From assembly GCA_050110875.1 (NCBI GenBank), contig CP188828.1, forward strand, positions 1,984,001 to 2,048,000: DNA of 64,000 nucleotides, given 5' to 3'. Shown here in pieces: positions 42,456 through 50,568 of this stretch. The position numbers and the translations under genes were made by a program. The notes under the pieces were generated by a model. That model was not told where the DNA came from and searched no databases. It was given only the letters and a program-made list of their open reading frames with translations. The stretch comes from Methyloligella sp050110875. GTDB lineage: Bacteria; Pseudomonadota; Alphaproteobacteria; Rhizobiales; Methyloligellaceae. Every line of letters starts with the position of its first letter. Position 1 is the first letter of the stretch.

Positions 42456-43361
42456 TTGTTTAAGCTCGCCCATCTCTCCGATATTCATCTCAGCCCGCTG
42501 CCGCGCGCGCGACGGCGCGACCTCTTCAACAAGCGCATCATCGGCTATGTGAACTGGCATCGCGGCCGTAAGCTGGTGCACCGGCGCGAAGTCCTCGATC
42601 ACCTCACCCACGATCTGATCCTGCGCAAGCCCGATCACATCGCGGTCACCGGCGATCTGGTGAATCTCGGCCTGCCGGAGGAGTTTCAGCGCGCCGCCGA
42701 ATGGCTGAAGCATCTCGGGCCGCCCGAGCGCGTCACCGCCATTCCCGGCAATCACGACGCCTATGTGCGGCTCAATCCGGAGCGCGGCACGGGTCTGTGG
42801 CAGCCCTATATGGAAGCCAACCCGGCGGGGGAAGCGCTGGTCCCCACCCCGCCGAAAGGTTTCCCCTTCGTCAGACGTTACGGCGATATCGCGCTCATCG
42901 CGCTTTCCTCGGCTATTCCCACCATGCCGTTCCTCGCCGCCGGCCGTATCGGCGCAGCCCAGCGGCGCGACCTCACGCAAGCCCTGAAAGAGCTCGGCGA
43001 GCAGGATCTCTTCCGTATCGTGCTCATCCATCACCCGCCCCTGCCGGGACTGGCGCCATGGCGGCGCGCCCTGCGCGACCGGGAGAAAATCGCAAAGATT
43101 CTAAAGGATTGCGGTGCCGAACTCGTGCTGCACGGCCATAACCACGAAGAATCCCTGGAGCAGATCGAGACCGTCTCGGGCCTTTGCTCCGTGGTCGGCG
43201 TGCCCTCGGCCTCGGAGGCCACGGAAGACGGCGCCCCCGCGGCCGCCTATAACGAATACGCCATCAGCCGGGACGAGAATGGCTGGCACTGCGAGATGGA
43301 TATCCGGTCGGCGTCCGGGGAAGGCAAGATCTGGGAATCCAAGCCCCTGATTCTGCGCTAG
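42456..43361 (+). CDS. Metallophosphoesterase (calcineurin-like)
   Basis: A 301-residue dinuclear metal phosphoesterase. All five motifs are visible: LAHLSDIHLSP (D9, H11), TGDLVNLG, GNHDAY, the HHPPLPG histidine, and HGHNHEE. The family includes cyclic-nucleotide phosphodiesterases, UDP-diacylglucosamine hydrolases and nucleases, and the sequence alone does not decide; the Icc/CpdA-like pattern is closest. The start is a TTG at 42456 (FKLAHLSDIHL is the usual N terminus). It lies just right of the gap, so an upstream start cannot be excluded. The ribosome binding site is weak. Confidence 0.9.
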   Translation: MFKLAHLSDIHLSPLPRARRRDLFNKRIIGYVNWHRGRKLVHRREVLDHLTHDLILRKPDHIAVTGDLVNLGLPEEFQRAAEWLKHLGPPERVTAIPGNHDAYVRLNPERGTGLWQPYMEANPAGEALVPTPPKGFPFVRRYGDIALIALSSAIPTMPFLAAGRIGAAQRRDLTQALKELGEQDLFRIVLIHHPPLPGLAPWRRALRDREKIAKILKDCGAELVLHGHNHEESLEQIETVSGLCSVVGVPSASEATEDGAPAAAYNEYAISRDENGWHCEMDIRSASGEGKIWESKPLILR

Positions 43362-43378
43362 GCGAGATGGCCGCCGTC

Positions 43379-43945
43379 TTAAGGGATGCTGAGCCACACC
43401 GCGGCGAGCAGCCCTCCTGCGCCGGCCAGGATGCCGATCAGGAAGGCCGCGAGCACCAGCCCGGCGCGCGAGCGCTCCGTTTCCGGTGCATCGAGATAGA
43501 GATCGGCACGCTCGATCGGCTCAAGAATCGCCGCCTCCTGCCGCTCCCGGCGCACGATCTCATGGGCCATGTAGCGGGTGATGCGGTCCGCCATGGCCGC
43601 TGCGCTGCCCGACGAGAAGAGCGTTCGCCGCCCGTTATCGCTGCTGCGCACCAGAAGGTAGTCGCCGTCGTCCTCGCCCACCACGGCATAGGTGAACAGA
43701 TCGATCCAAAGCCGCGCCGGCCGGCTCGGCACCAGCACAAGCTCGAACCGGTCGTCGGTTTGCGGCACCTGGGCGAAGACGTCTTCCAGCTCGGCCTTCA
43801 GGATCTCCAGCCGCGCGATCTCGCTGTCGCGCCAATCGGCGGATTCGCTGATCCGCTCCGCTTCCTCGACCCGCGCCTGACCGATCGCCTCCCGCAAGGA
43901 GCGGCTGGCGGCCGGCCGTGCAATCGCCTTGACCTTTTCGTCCAT
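43379..43945 (-). CDS. Tail-anchored membrane protein of unknown function
   Basis: A 188-residue protein: a charged N-terminal region with coiled-coil character (residues 10-60), a middle alpha/beta region (FELVLVPSRPARLWIDLFTY, DGDYLLVRSSDNGRRTLFSS) and one C-terminal hydrophobic helix (about residues 163-186), so it is probably tail-anchored with a large cytosolic domain. I do not recognise a family. The ATG follows GGGGA. It lies downstream of the antiporter gene (110 bases) on the same strand and is convergent with the metallophosphoesterase. A role linked to the antiporter is a guess. Confidence 0.7.
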   Translation of the reverse strand: MDEKVKAIARPAASRSLREAIGQARVEEAERISESADWRDSEIARLEILKAELEDVFAQVPQTDDRFELVLVPSRPARLWIDLFTYAVVGEDDGDYLLVRSSDNGRRTLFSSGSAAAMADRITRYMAHEIVRRERQEAAILEPIERADLYLDAPETERSRAGLVLAAFLIGILAGAGGLLAAVWLSIP

Positions 43946-44055
43946 TCCCCGTCGCGCCTTAAGCTTTCCGTTGCTCTCCGGCAGAGGGCCCAGATAAGCC
44001 CACCTCCCTCATATAGCACGGATATTTCCGCGCGCCGAGAGACCTTAAAGCTTCG

Positions 44056-45513
44056 TTAAAATGGCCATTTCGGCGGTTCGCCGCGGGGCGGCTTGCCGGT
44101 TTCCTCAGAGACTTCGGGCGAGGCTTCGGCAGGAGGCTCCGCCTCGGACGACTCCGGCCGCCCGAAGGCGATCTGCGGGGGCTCGCCTTCCTGGGTCTTG
44201 GACCGGCGGCGCTGGACCGCGACCTTGGCCGCAAGCCCCCAGCGCTTGGCATGCTGTGCGCCCCGGGAAACCGCGGCCGCCCCCTTCTCCATGCCGGCGA
44301 TCTCCCCCTCATAGACCTCGGCGAGCGCATCCTTGAAGCTGGAGACGCCACGCGACGCCACGATATGGAAGCGCCGCACCGAAACCAGCCAGAGCGGACT
44401 CACTAGCAGCGAGATCGCGATCACCGAGATGGTGAGCTGATAGAGCGCCCCATCCATCGCCCCGTTGGCGAGCCCCACCGTGGCCAGCACGAAGGAGAAC
44501 TCGCCCACCTGGGCCATCACCAGACCGGCCGGGAACGCCACCTCCCAGCGCTCCCCCGCAATGCGCAGCAGCACGACGTTCAGGATGCTCTTGATCAGGA
44601 TCACCCCGAGCACGAAGGAGAACACCAGGCCGAAATTCTCCACGATGTAGTTGAGATCCATCAGGAGCCCGATGGAGAGAAAGAAGATCACCATCAGCAG
44701 GCTCTGCACCGGCTCCGTGGCGTGGATCGCCTCCGACCGAAGCGCCGTCTTGCCGACCACCAGCCCGGCCACGAAGGCGCCGTAGACCGGGGACAACCCG
44801 ATCAGGCCGGTCACCGCCGCGCCGGTAAAGCAGGCGGCGAACATGGCCAGGGTCAGGAGGTCGATCCGCCCCTGGATGCGGTCCGCGAAGGGAAACGGCA
44901 CGCGTCCAGGCTTGTTCAAGGCCCAGATGAGCAGGAACAGCCCGCCGATCGCGAGCGCCAAATAGAACAGGATGCCGTAGCCCATGCCCTCCGGTCCGCC
45001 GAGGGAGTTGGCGAACAGCAGGATCGGCACGATGGCGATATCCTGGGCGATCAGCACGCCGACGGTGATGCGCCCGGTATCGGCGCGCAGCTCGCCGATC
45101 TCCTCCAGCATCTTGATGGCGAGCGCCGTGGAGGAGACCGCCACCGCAAAGCCGATCAGCAGCGAGGCCTCCACGCTCCAGCCCGCGATGCTGCCGAATA
45201 GGAAGGCAATGGCGAGACCCGCCACGATCTGCAAGGAGGCGACGATCGCCGCCGGCTTCAGCACCGTGACGAAGGCGCGGATCGAGAGCTCCATGCCGAT
45301 CAGGAACATCAGCAAGAGCACGCCGAGCTCCGCCAGGAGCCGCACGGACTCCCCATGGGAAACGAGACCGAGCACCGTCGGCCCCAGCAGCATGCCGGCC
45401 AGGATATAGCCCACCACCGGCGGCTGGCGCAGACGCACGAAGAAGAGCCCGAGCCCCACGGCCACGAGCGCCACCACGGCGATCTCCGTCAAACTGGTGA
45501 GATTTTCTTCCAT
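44056..45513 (-). CDS. Cation:proton antiporter, CPA2 family (KefB/YbaL-like exchanger)
   Basis: A 485-residue inner-membrane exchanger of the CPA2 family, moving K+ or Na+ against protons. About 12 helices span residues 7-380; RQPPVVGYILAGMLLGPTVL and FAVAVSSTALAIKMLEEIGE are typical, and VLIAQDIAIVPILL holds the conserved ion-binding aspartate. The last 100 residues are a charged cytosolic tail with Glu/Pro-rich stretches. There is no RCK/TrkA-N nucleotide-binding domain, which full-length Kef proteins have, so gating by NAD or glutathione adducts is unlikely. Good ribosome binding site before the ATG. It lies between two unknown membrane proteins on the same strand. Confidence 0.9.
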   Translation of the reverse strand: MEENLTSLTEIAVVALVAVGLGLFFVRLRQPPVVGYILAGMLLGPTVLGLVSHGESVRLLAELGVLLLMFLIGMELSIRAFVTVLKPAAIVASLQIVAGLAIAFLFGSIAGWSVEASLLIGFAVAVSSTALAIKMLEEIGELRADTGRITVGVLIAQDIAIVPILLFANSLGGPEGMGYGILFYLALAIGGLFLLIWALNKPGRVPFPFADRIQGRIDLLTLAMFAACFTGAAVTGLIGLSPVYGAFVAGLVVGKTALRSEAIHATEPVQSLLMVIFFLSIGLLMDLNYIVENFGLVFSFVLGVILIKSILNVVLLRIAGERWEVAFPAGLVMAQVGEFSFVLATVGLANGAMDGALYQLTISVIAISLLVSPLWLVSVRRFHIVASRGVSSFKDALAEVYEGEIAGMEKGAAAVSRGAQHAKRWGLAAKVAVQRRRSKTQEGEPPQIAFGRPESSEAEPPAEASPEVSEETGKPPRGEPPKWPF

Positions 45514-45603
45514 TCCCCGCCTCTCTCGAGAATGGGGAACTCTAATGGAGAATCGCCGTGCTTGTGTCGAGACTTGTGAAATTGCGTTGCGAGAGACGAT
45601 CCG

Positions 45604-47067
45604 CTAGCTCGTCGACAGCACCACGCTGGAGCGGGCGTCCTCGAACCACTTATCGATCGCCGCGTCCACATTGTCCTTCACGCGGGCTTTCCACGTGTCG
45701 ATGGTCACGTCCAGCGCCTCTTCGTTGGCCTCGATGAACTTGTCGCGATTGAACGCCTCGTTCGCCTCGTTCGAGAGGTAGTCGACCACCGCCCCGACGG
45801 CGAGACCGATCGCGGCCCCCAGCACCTGGCCGCCCATGGGCTGCACGAAGGTGCCGGCCACCGCGCCGCCTTCCGCGAACGCGATGCGCGAGCCGAGCGC
45901 CGTTGCGAAGCGGCTGGAGAGCCCGGCGAAGCTCTGGGCGATCACCCGGTTCAGGGCCGGCCCGAGCGCCAGAGCACCCACGGTGCCGCCGGCCGCCACC
46001 GCGCCCATGCCCACCACGCCCTCGAACGCCTTGTCCTGCATCAAATAGGTCGACGCCTTCCATTTCTGGGCATCCCAGTCGAGGTGCATATCGGTCATCT
46101 TCTCAGACGCCGGAATCTCTTCCAGCTGCTGGGTGTTGCGGGCCAGGAAGAGCTGCAGCCGCATATCCCCATTGGCGATCACCCGGCGGTAGCTTTCATG
46201 AGCATCGCGCACCGCCTCCTCCACGCCGCTGGAGATGGTCTCGTCCCGGATCTCCGGCTTCAGCACCTGCTCCTTGTAATTTTTCAGGAAATACTCCTGC
46301 ACATCGGCCTCGATGGCCTCGTTGAGGCTTTCGTACTGGCCGGCCTCGAAGAACCGCGTCACCGCCGAGGTGACCGTCTCCTTCAGCACCACATAGGAGC
46401 GCTTCCACTCGAAGAACCAATCGGCGTAGGAATCGATGGCCTGCTCCCGGTCGGCGAAGGCCTGGTCGAAAGCCCGGTCGATATCCGCATGCGCCGCCTG
46501 CTTGATCTTCTCCCGCTCGCTATCGAGCATCATCAGCGTCTCGTTGACGAATTCGTCCGTCTTGGACTTGCTCGCCACCAGACGGTGCAACGTCCCGTCC
46601 ACATCCTTGTAGACGAGATCCACCGCATCGGCCGGGATGCTGGTGTCGGGAAAGAAGATATCGAGCACCGAGTTGTCCTGGTGGACCGCCTGATTGTGCT
46701 CCTGGTGGCGCTGATAGCTTCGCCAGAAGCTGACCCCCACCGACATCAACCCATAGGCGACCAGCATCAGCGCGATGGCCACGGCGATCGGCCGCAAGAA
46801 AACGCCCATCGCGCTCTCCTTCACGATCACCGTCTTGCGGCCGCGCTTCTTCCGCTTCAGCCGGGTCGGGCGCCGCTTGGCGGGAACGATCTTCTCCGCC
46901 TCTTCCGCGCGAGCCTCCTCCTCCGCGCGAGCCTCGTCCTCCGCCCCGTCGTCGCTCACGACGAGGTCGGTGCTTTTGCTCTTCGGCAGCTCGTTCAGCA
47001 TATCCGTCAACTTGCGCAAGATTTCTCCAAGCACTTCGCGGTTACCGGCGCGGCGGCCACCCGCCAC
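45604..47067 (-). CDS. Membrane protein with extended helical domain and glycine-zipper region, unknown function
   Basis: A 487-residue protein. A charged N terminus (runs of EARAEE and KRRPTRLKRKKRGRK) precedes one transmembrane helix (about residues 93-112, LRPIAVAIALMLVAYGLMSV). Then comes a helical domain of about 230 residues, probably outside the cytoplasm. Next is a Gly/Ala-rich hydrophobic stretch (about 355-435, with GMGAVAAGGTVGALALGP and GQVLGAAIGLAVGAVVDYL) that looks like glycine zippers. A helical C terminus ends in WKARVKDNVDAAIDKWFEDA. I do not recognise a family. Start codon is uncertain: GTG at 47067, or TTG at 47019 with GGAG nearby. It is 90 bases upstream of the antiporter gene, same strand. 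Confidence 0.75.
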   Translation of the reverse strand: MAGGRRAGNREVLGEILRKLTDMLNELPKSKSTDLVVSDDGAEDEARAEEEARAEEAEKIVPAKRRPTRLKRKKRGRKTVIVKESAMGVFLRPIAVAIALMLVAYGLMSVGVSFWRSYQRHQEHNQAVHQDNSVLDIFFPDTSIPADAVDLVYKDVDGTLHRLVASKSKTDEFVNETLMMLDSEREKIKQAAHADIDRAFDQAFADREQAIDSYADWFFEWKRSYVVLKETVTSAVTRFFEAGQYESLNEAIEADVQEYFLKNYKEQVLKPEIRDETISSGVEEAVRDAHESYRRVIANGDMRLQLFLARNTQQLEEIPASEKMTDMHLDWDAQKWKASTYLMQDKAFEGVVGMGAVAAGGTVGALALGPALNRVIAQSFAGLSSRFATALGSRIAFAEGGAVAGTFVQPMGGQVLGAAIGLAVGAVVDYLSNEANEAFNRDKFIEANEEALDVTIDTWKARVKDNVDAAIDKWFEDARSSVVLSTS

Positions 47068-47083
47068 AATCTGGCCTTATATA

Positions 47084-47098
47084 AACACTGCACGTGTT
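47084..47098. promoter_or_regulatory. Small palindrome between the glycine-zipper gene and the SDR gene
   Basis: AACAC-TGCAC-GTGTT, perfect five-base arms, next to a TATATAAG box (reverse strand) that could be the -10 of the leftward gene. A regulator site is possible but unproven. Confidence 0.25.
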
Positions 47099-47118
47099 AT
47101 TTGTAAGAAATGCTCTGA

Positions 47119-47143
47119 AAAACGCTTGAAACTGCAGCGTTTT
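47119..47143. other. Hairpin upstream of the SDR gene
   Basis: AAAACGCT (47119-47126) and AGCGTTTT (47136-47143) form a perfect eight-pair stem with a nine-base loop. It lies upstream of the EcfG-type promoter. It may insulate the two divergent units or act as a weak terminator. Confidence 0.4.
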
Positions 47144-47175
47144 CTTCCCCCGCGCCCACCGGAACCGTCCTTCCT

Positions 47176-47201
47176 GGAACTCCCCGCTCCTGCGGATCGT
47201 T
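47176..47201 (+). promoter_or_regulatory. EcfG-type general stress promoter of the SDR gene
   Basis: GGAAC (47176-47180), 17 bases, CGTT (47198-47201), matching the alphaproteobacterial EcfG pattern. The ATG at 47230 is 28 bases after the -10, a natural leader length. Confidence 0.7.
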
Positions 47202-47229
47202 GCTGCAAAACGGACCAGAGAGGCGGATC

Positions 47230-48081
47230 ATGCTGCAAGATCAAGACGTCGACACCCCGCAAAAGAAACAGCCGGGCCGCGAATACAAAATGGCGCCGGA
47301 GCCCGACTACGAACCGCGCTATCCCGGCTCGGGCCGGCTGAAGGGCAAGCGCGTGCTCGTCACCGGCGGCGATAGCGGCATCGGCCGCGCCGTCAGCGTG
47401 CTGTTCGCCCGGGAAGGCGCCGACCTCGCCATCGTCTACCTGGAAGAAGACAGGGACGCCAAGACGACCTGCGCCATGGTCGAGGAGGAAGGCGCGCGCT
47501 GTCACCTCATCAAGGGCGACATCGCCAGCAAGGCTTTCTGCGAGAAGGCTGTGAAGGAAGCGATCGATTGCCTGGGCGGCATCGATATCCTCATCAACAA
47601 TGCTGCCGAGCAGCATGTCGAAACCGAGACCGAAGATATCGAAGAGGAGCAGCTCAAGCGCACCTTCGCCACCAACCTCTTCGGCTATTTCTTCATGACC
47701 CAGGCCGCCCTGCCCCATCTGAAGAAGGGCGATTGCATCGTCAACACGACATCGGTCACCGCCTATCGCGGCCAGGTGCTGCTGGTGGACTATTCGGCGA
47801 CCAAGGGCGCCATCGTCGCCTTCACCCGTTCGCTCTCCCAGCAGATCGCCAAGGACGGCATTCGGGTGAACGCCGTCGCCCCGGGCCCCATTTGGACACC
47901 GCTGATCCCGGCGAGCTTCCCGGAAGACAAAGTGGAGAGCTTCGGCAAGCACGTGCCCCTCGGCCGAGCCGGTCAGCCCAACGAGGTCGCGCCCTGCTAC
48001 CTCTTCCTCGCGTGCGAGGATTCCTCCTACATGACCGGACAGGTGATGCACCCCAATGGCGGGGAGATGGTGGGAAGCTGA
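47230..48081 (+). CDS. Short-chain dehydrogenase, general stress protein type
   Basis: A 283-residue NAD(P)-dependent oxidoreductase. The first 38 residues are an extension with QKKQPGREYKMAPEPDYEPR, typical of the general stress protein 39/YhdF-like SDR group. The Rossmann motif TGGDSGIG is at residues 45-52; NNAAEQH, the catalytic S in TSVTAYRG and YSATK follow; the C terminus has YMTGQVMHPNGGEMVGS. Substrate unknown. Relatives in Bacillus and rhizobia are induced by osmotic, heat or starvation stress, which fits the EcfG-type promoter upstream. AGAGAGGCGGATC precedes the ATG. Convergent with otsB, a gene of trehalose osmoprotection. Confidence 0.92.
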   Translation: MLQDQDVDTPQKKQPGREYKMAPEPDYEPRYPGSGRLKGKRVLVTGGDSGIGRAVSVLFAREGADLAIVYLEEDRDAKTTCAMVEEEGARCHLIKGDIASKAFCEKAVKEAIDCLGGIDILINNAAEQHVETETEDIEEEQLKRTFATNLFGYFFMTQAALPHLKKGDCIVNTTSVTAYRGQVLLVDYSATKGAIVAFTRSLSQQIAKDGIRVNAVAPGPIWTPLIPASFPEDKVESFGKHVPLGRAGQPNEVAPCYLFLACEDSSYMTGQVMHPNGGEMVGS

Positions 48082-48096
48082 ACTGCCGAGGCAGTG

Positions 48097-48837
48097 TCAG
48101 ATGCGCACGAATGCCGACAGCCAATCGAGAAAGCCCTGGCGGTCGGTGCGGTAGGCAGCCAGCGTATCGCCCTCCCCGATCTTGATGGAGATGCCGCCCG
48201 CCTTGTTGGCCGCAGCGAAGGCGTATTCGTCGGTCACGTCATCCCCGATCATCACCGGCACCCGGCCGAGAAACGGATCCTCCGCCATGAAGGCCTCCAG
48301 GGCGAGCCCCTTATCCAGCCCTTCGACCTTCACCTCCAGAACCATCTTGCCGTCCAGCACATGCAGATCGGGCGCATCGTCGACCGCGCGGCCGACCGCC
48401 GCCTTCGCAAGATCGGCGAGCTCCGGTCGCCGCCGGTAATGCAGCGCGACCGAGCTCTCTTTCCGCTCCAGTTCCAGCCCTTCGTTCTGGGCCACCAAAC
48501 GCTCCAGCGCCTCGCCCACGACGGTCAGGCTCTCCCGCCCCTCGAAATCGCGATGCACTGTGCCTTCGAAATCGCGTCGCACGGCGCCGTGCTCGGCGCC
48601 CGTCGGAAGCCGCAAGGGCGACAGGAAATCGTCCACTGTCGCGATCGGCCGGCCCGTCAGAACAGCGACCGCCCCATCCAGCCGCCGAATCAGCGCACGC
48701 AGCAGATCCAGCACGCGCGGCTCCACCTCGACCAGATGCGGTCGCTCGGCGATCTCCACGAGGGTACCGTCGAAATCGATGAAAAAAGCGGCGTTGTCTG
48801 TCACGCTCGGTAAACTGTTTTTTGTTTTATTGGCCAT
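48097..48837 (-). CDS. otsB: Trehalose-6-phosphate phosphatase
   Basis: A 246-residue HAD-superfamily phosphatase that releases trehalose from trehalose 6-phosphate made by OtsA. Catalytic aspartates D21 and D23 are in FIDFDGTLVE; VLTGRP is motif II; GDDVTDEYAF is the acidic motif IV. Length is typical. The ATG at 48837 (MANKTKNSLPS) is preferred; an upstream start at 48876 is possible. It is divergent from otsA, a common arrangement, and shares a 131-base region with it. A short hairpin (ACTGC-CGAG-GCAGT) lies between its stop and that of the convergent SDR gene. Confidence 0.95.
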   Translation of the reverse strand: MANKTKNSLPSVTDNAAFFIDFDGTLVEIAERPHLVEVEPRVLDLLRALIRRLDGAVAVLTGRPIATVDDFLSPLRLPTGAEHGAVRRDFEGTVHRDFEGRESLTVVGEALERLVAQNEGLELERKESSVALHYRRRPELADLAKAAVGRAVDDAPDLHVLDGKMVLEVKVEGLDKGLALEAFMAEDPFLGRVPVMIGDDVTDEYAFAAANKAGGISIKIGEGDTLAAYRTDRQGFLDWLSAFVRI

Positions 48838-48968
48838 GCTCAAGCTCGCTCGGTGCGGCGCCGTTCGAGATTCCAATGCCTTATACGTGGAGATTCAGAC
48901 AACCTGTGAATGGTGCGGAATTTGCACGCCCTTTGCATGGCATTTAGGTTCACTGCCGTAACGCGAAT

Positions 48969-50561
48969 GTGAAACTTTTAGTCCATACAATAGTTAAAGG
49001 AACAGCGCCCTCCGGCGCGTCAGCTCATGGTGGGGGTGATTCCTTGGACACGAACGTAACCAGCGTCAAGTTGGGTATGCCGGATAAACAAAAGGCGCCC
49101 GCCAACGCGGCCGGTGAAGACGAGCCGGCCGAAGGGGCGGAGAGGGACAACAAGCGGCTTGTCGTCGTCTCCAACCGGGTTGCCAATCTCAATGCCAAAG
49201 CCCAGACGGGCGGCCTCGCCGTCGCCCTGGCCGATGCCCTGAGCGCATCGAGAGGCCTCTGGTTCGGCTGGAGCGGCGAGACCTCCGTCGACGCCAAAAC
49301 CACCATTCCGAAAATCGAGACCAAGGGCGATCTCACCGTCGCCACCATCGATCTGACGCCGGAAGAAGCGGAAGGGTATTATCTCGGCTACGCCAATCGC
49401 TGCCTGTGGCCGAGCCTCCATTACCGCCTCGATCTCGCCCTCTGCAACGAGGAGCACGCCAATATCTATTTCGAGGTGAATGCCCGCTTCGCCGACAATC
49501 TCATGCCCCTGCTCGAGCCCGGCGACATGATCTGGGTACACGACTATCACCTGATCCCGCTGGCCGAGGAGCTGAAGCGCCGCGGCTGCACCTCCCGCAT
49601 CGGCTTCTTCCTGCACACGCCTTTCCCCTCGCCGGAGATCTTCGCCGCCGTGCCCCATCAGAAACGGCTCGGCGACGCGCTCATGCGGTTCGACGTGGTG
49701 GGCTTCCAGACCCAGTCGGATCGCGAGAACTTCGCCCGCTATGTCTGCGGCTTCATGAACGGCGAGGAGCTGACCGGCGATCTTCTGACCGCCCAAGGCC
49801 AGACCACCAATGCCGCCGTCTTCCCGATCGGCATCGATGTCGACGGCTTCGCCAATCTCGCCAAGCAGGGCGACGATCTCCCGAGCCTTCTGCCCCAAGC
49901 GCCGGAAGAGGATATGAAGACCATCATCGGCGTCGACCGGCTGGACTACACCAAGGGGCTGCCGGAACGCCTGCGCGCCTTCGAGGCGCTGCTGGAGCAA
50001 TATCCCCAGCACCGGCGCCATGTCCGCTTCGTGCAGATCGCCCCGCCCACCCGCGAGACCCTGCCCGTCTATCAGGATATCCGCCGCGAGGTGGAGCGCT
50101 TGGTCGGCCAGATCAACGGCCGCTTCGGCGACCTCAACTGGCAGCCGGTGATCTATCTCCACCGGCCCTTCCCGCAGGACATTCTCGCCCGCCTCTGCCG
50201 GGAGAGCGCGGTGGGCATGATCACGCCGCTGCGCGATGGCATGAATCTGGTGGCCAAGGAGTATATCGCCGCCCAGCGGCCGGAAGACCCGGGCGTTCTC
50301 GTGCTGTCGCGCTTCGCCGGTGCGGCCGAGCAGCTCCGCGAGGCGCTGCTGATCAATCCCCACGACGTGAACGAGATGGCGAGCACCCTGGACCGGGCCC
50401 TGACCATGCCGCGCCAGGAACGCTGGGCCCGCTACAATCGTCTGCGCCAGCGGGTCGAGACCTATGACGTGACCAACTGGCGCGACAGCTTCATGCAGAC
50501 CTTCGCGAGCTCGGATGCCGATCCGGTAAACGTCTTCGCCAACAAGTTGGGCGCCGCTTAG
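48969..50561 (+). CDS. otsA: Trehalose-6-phosphate synthase
   Basis: A 530-residue GT20 glycosyltransferase that joins UDP-glucose and glucose 6-phosphate. Motifs: LVVVSNRVANLNAKAQTGGL, WVHDYHLIPLAEEL, GFFLHTPFPSPEIF, GVDRLDYTKGLPERLRAF (nucleotide-sugar site) and TPLRDGMNLVAKEY. The catalytic domain starts near residue 62; before it is a low-complexity extension. The start is unsure: GTG at 48969, TTG at 49044 (after GGGGGTG) or ATG at 49077. A weak promoter-like pair, TTGCAC-N17-TAGGTT, lies at 48922-48950. It heads a seven-gene run, with glgE seven bases downstream. Its product reaches OtsB, encoded divergently. Confidence 0.95.
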   Translation: MKLLVHTIVKGTAPSGASAHGGGDSLDTNVTSVKLGMPDKQKAPANAAGEDEPAEGAERDNKRLVVVSNRVANLNAKAQTGGLAVALADALSASRGLWFGWSGETSVDAKTTIPKIETKGDLTVATIDLTPEEAEGYYLGYANRCLWPSLHYRLDLALCNEEHANIYFEVNARFADNLMPLLEPGDMIWVHDYHLIPLAEELKRRGCTSRIGFFLHTPFPSPEIFAAVPHQKRLGDALMRFDVVGFQTQSDRENFARYVCGFMNGEELTGDLLTAQGQTTNAAVFPIGIDVDGFANLAKQGDDLPSLLPQAPEEDMKTIIGVDRLDYTKGLPERLRAFEALLEQYPQHRRHVRFVQIAPPTRETLPVYQDIRREVERLVGQINGRFGDLNWQPVIYLHRPFPQDILARLCRESAVGMITPLRDGMNLVAKEYIAAQRPEDPGVLVLSRFAGAAEQLREALLINPHDVNEMASTLDRALTMPRQERWARYNRLRQRVETYDVTNWRDSFMQTFASSDADPVNVFANKLGAA

Positions 50562-50568
50562 TTTCCCT

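Noticed and set aside
47161..47165. A first GGAAC upstream of the SDR gene
   Set aside because: No CGTT lies 16-17 bases after it; only the GGAAC at 47176 has the right spacing.
48922..48950. TTGCAC-N17-TAGGTT as promoter of otsA
   Set aside because: Both hexamers match poorly and the implied start is only about 12 bases before the GTG; mentioned in the otsA entry, not listed as a feature.
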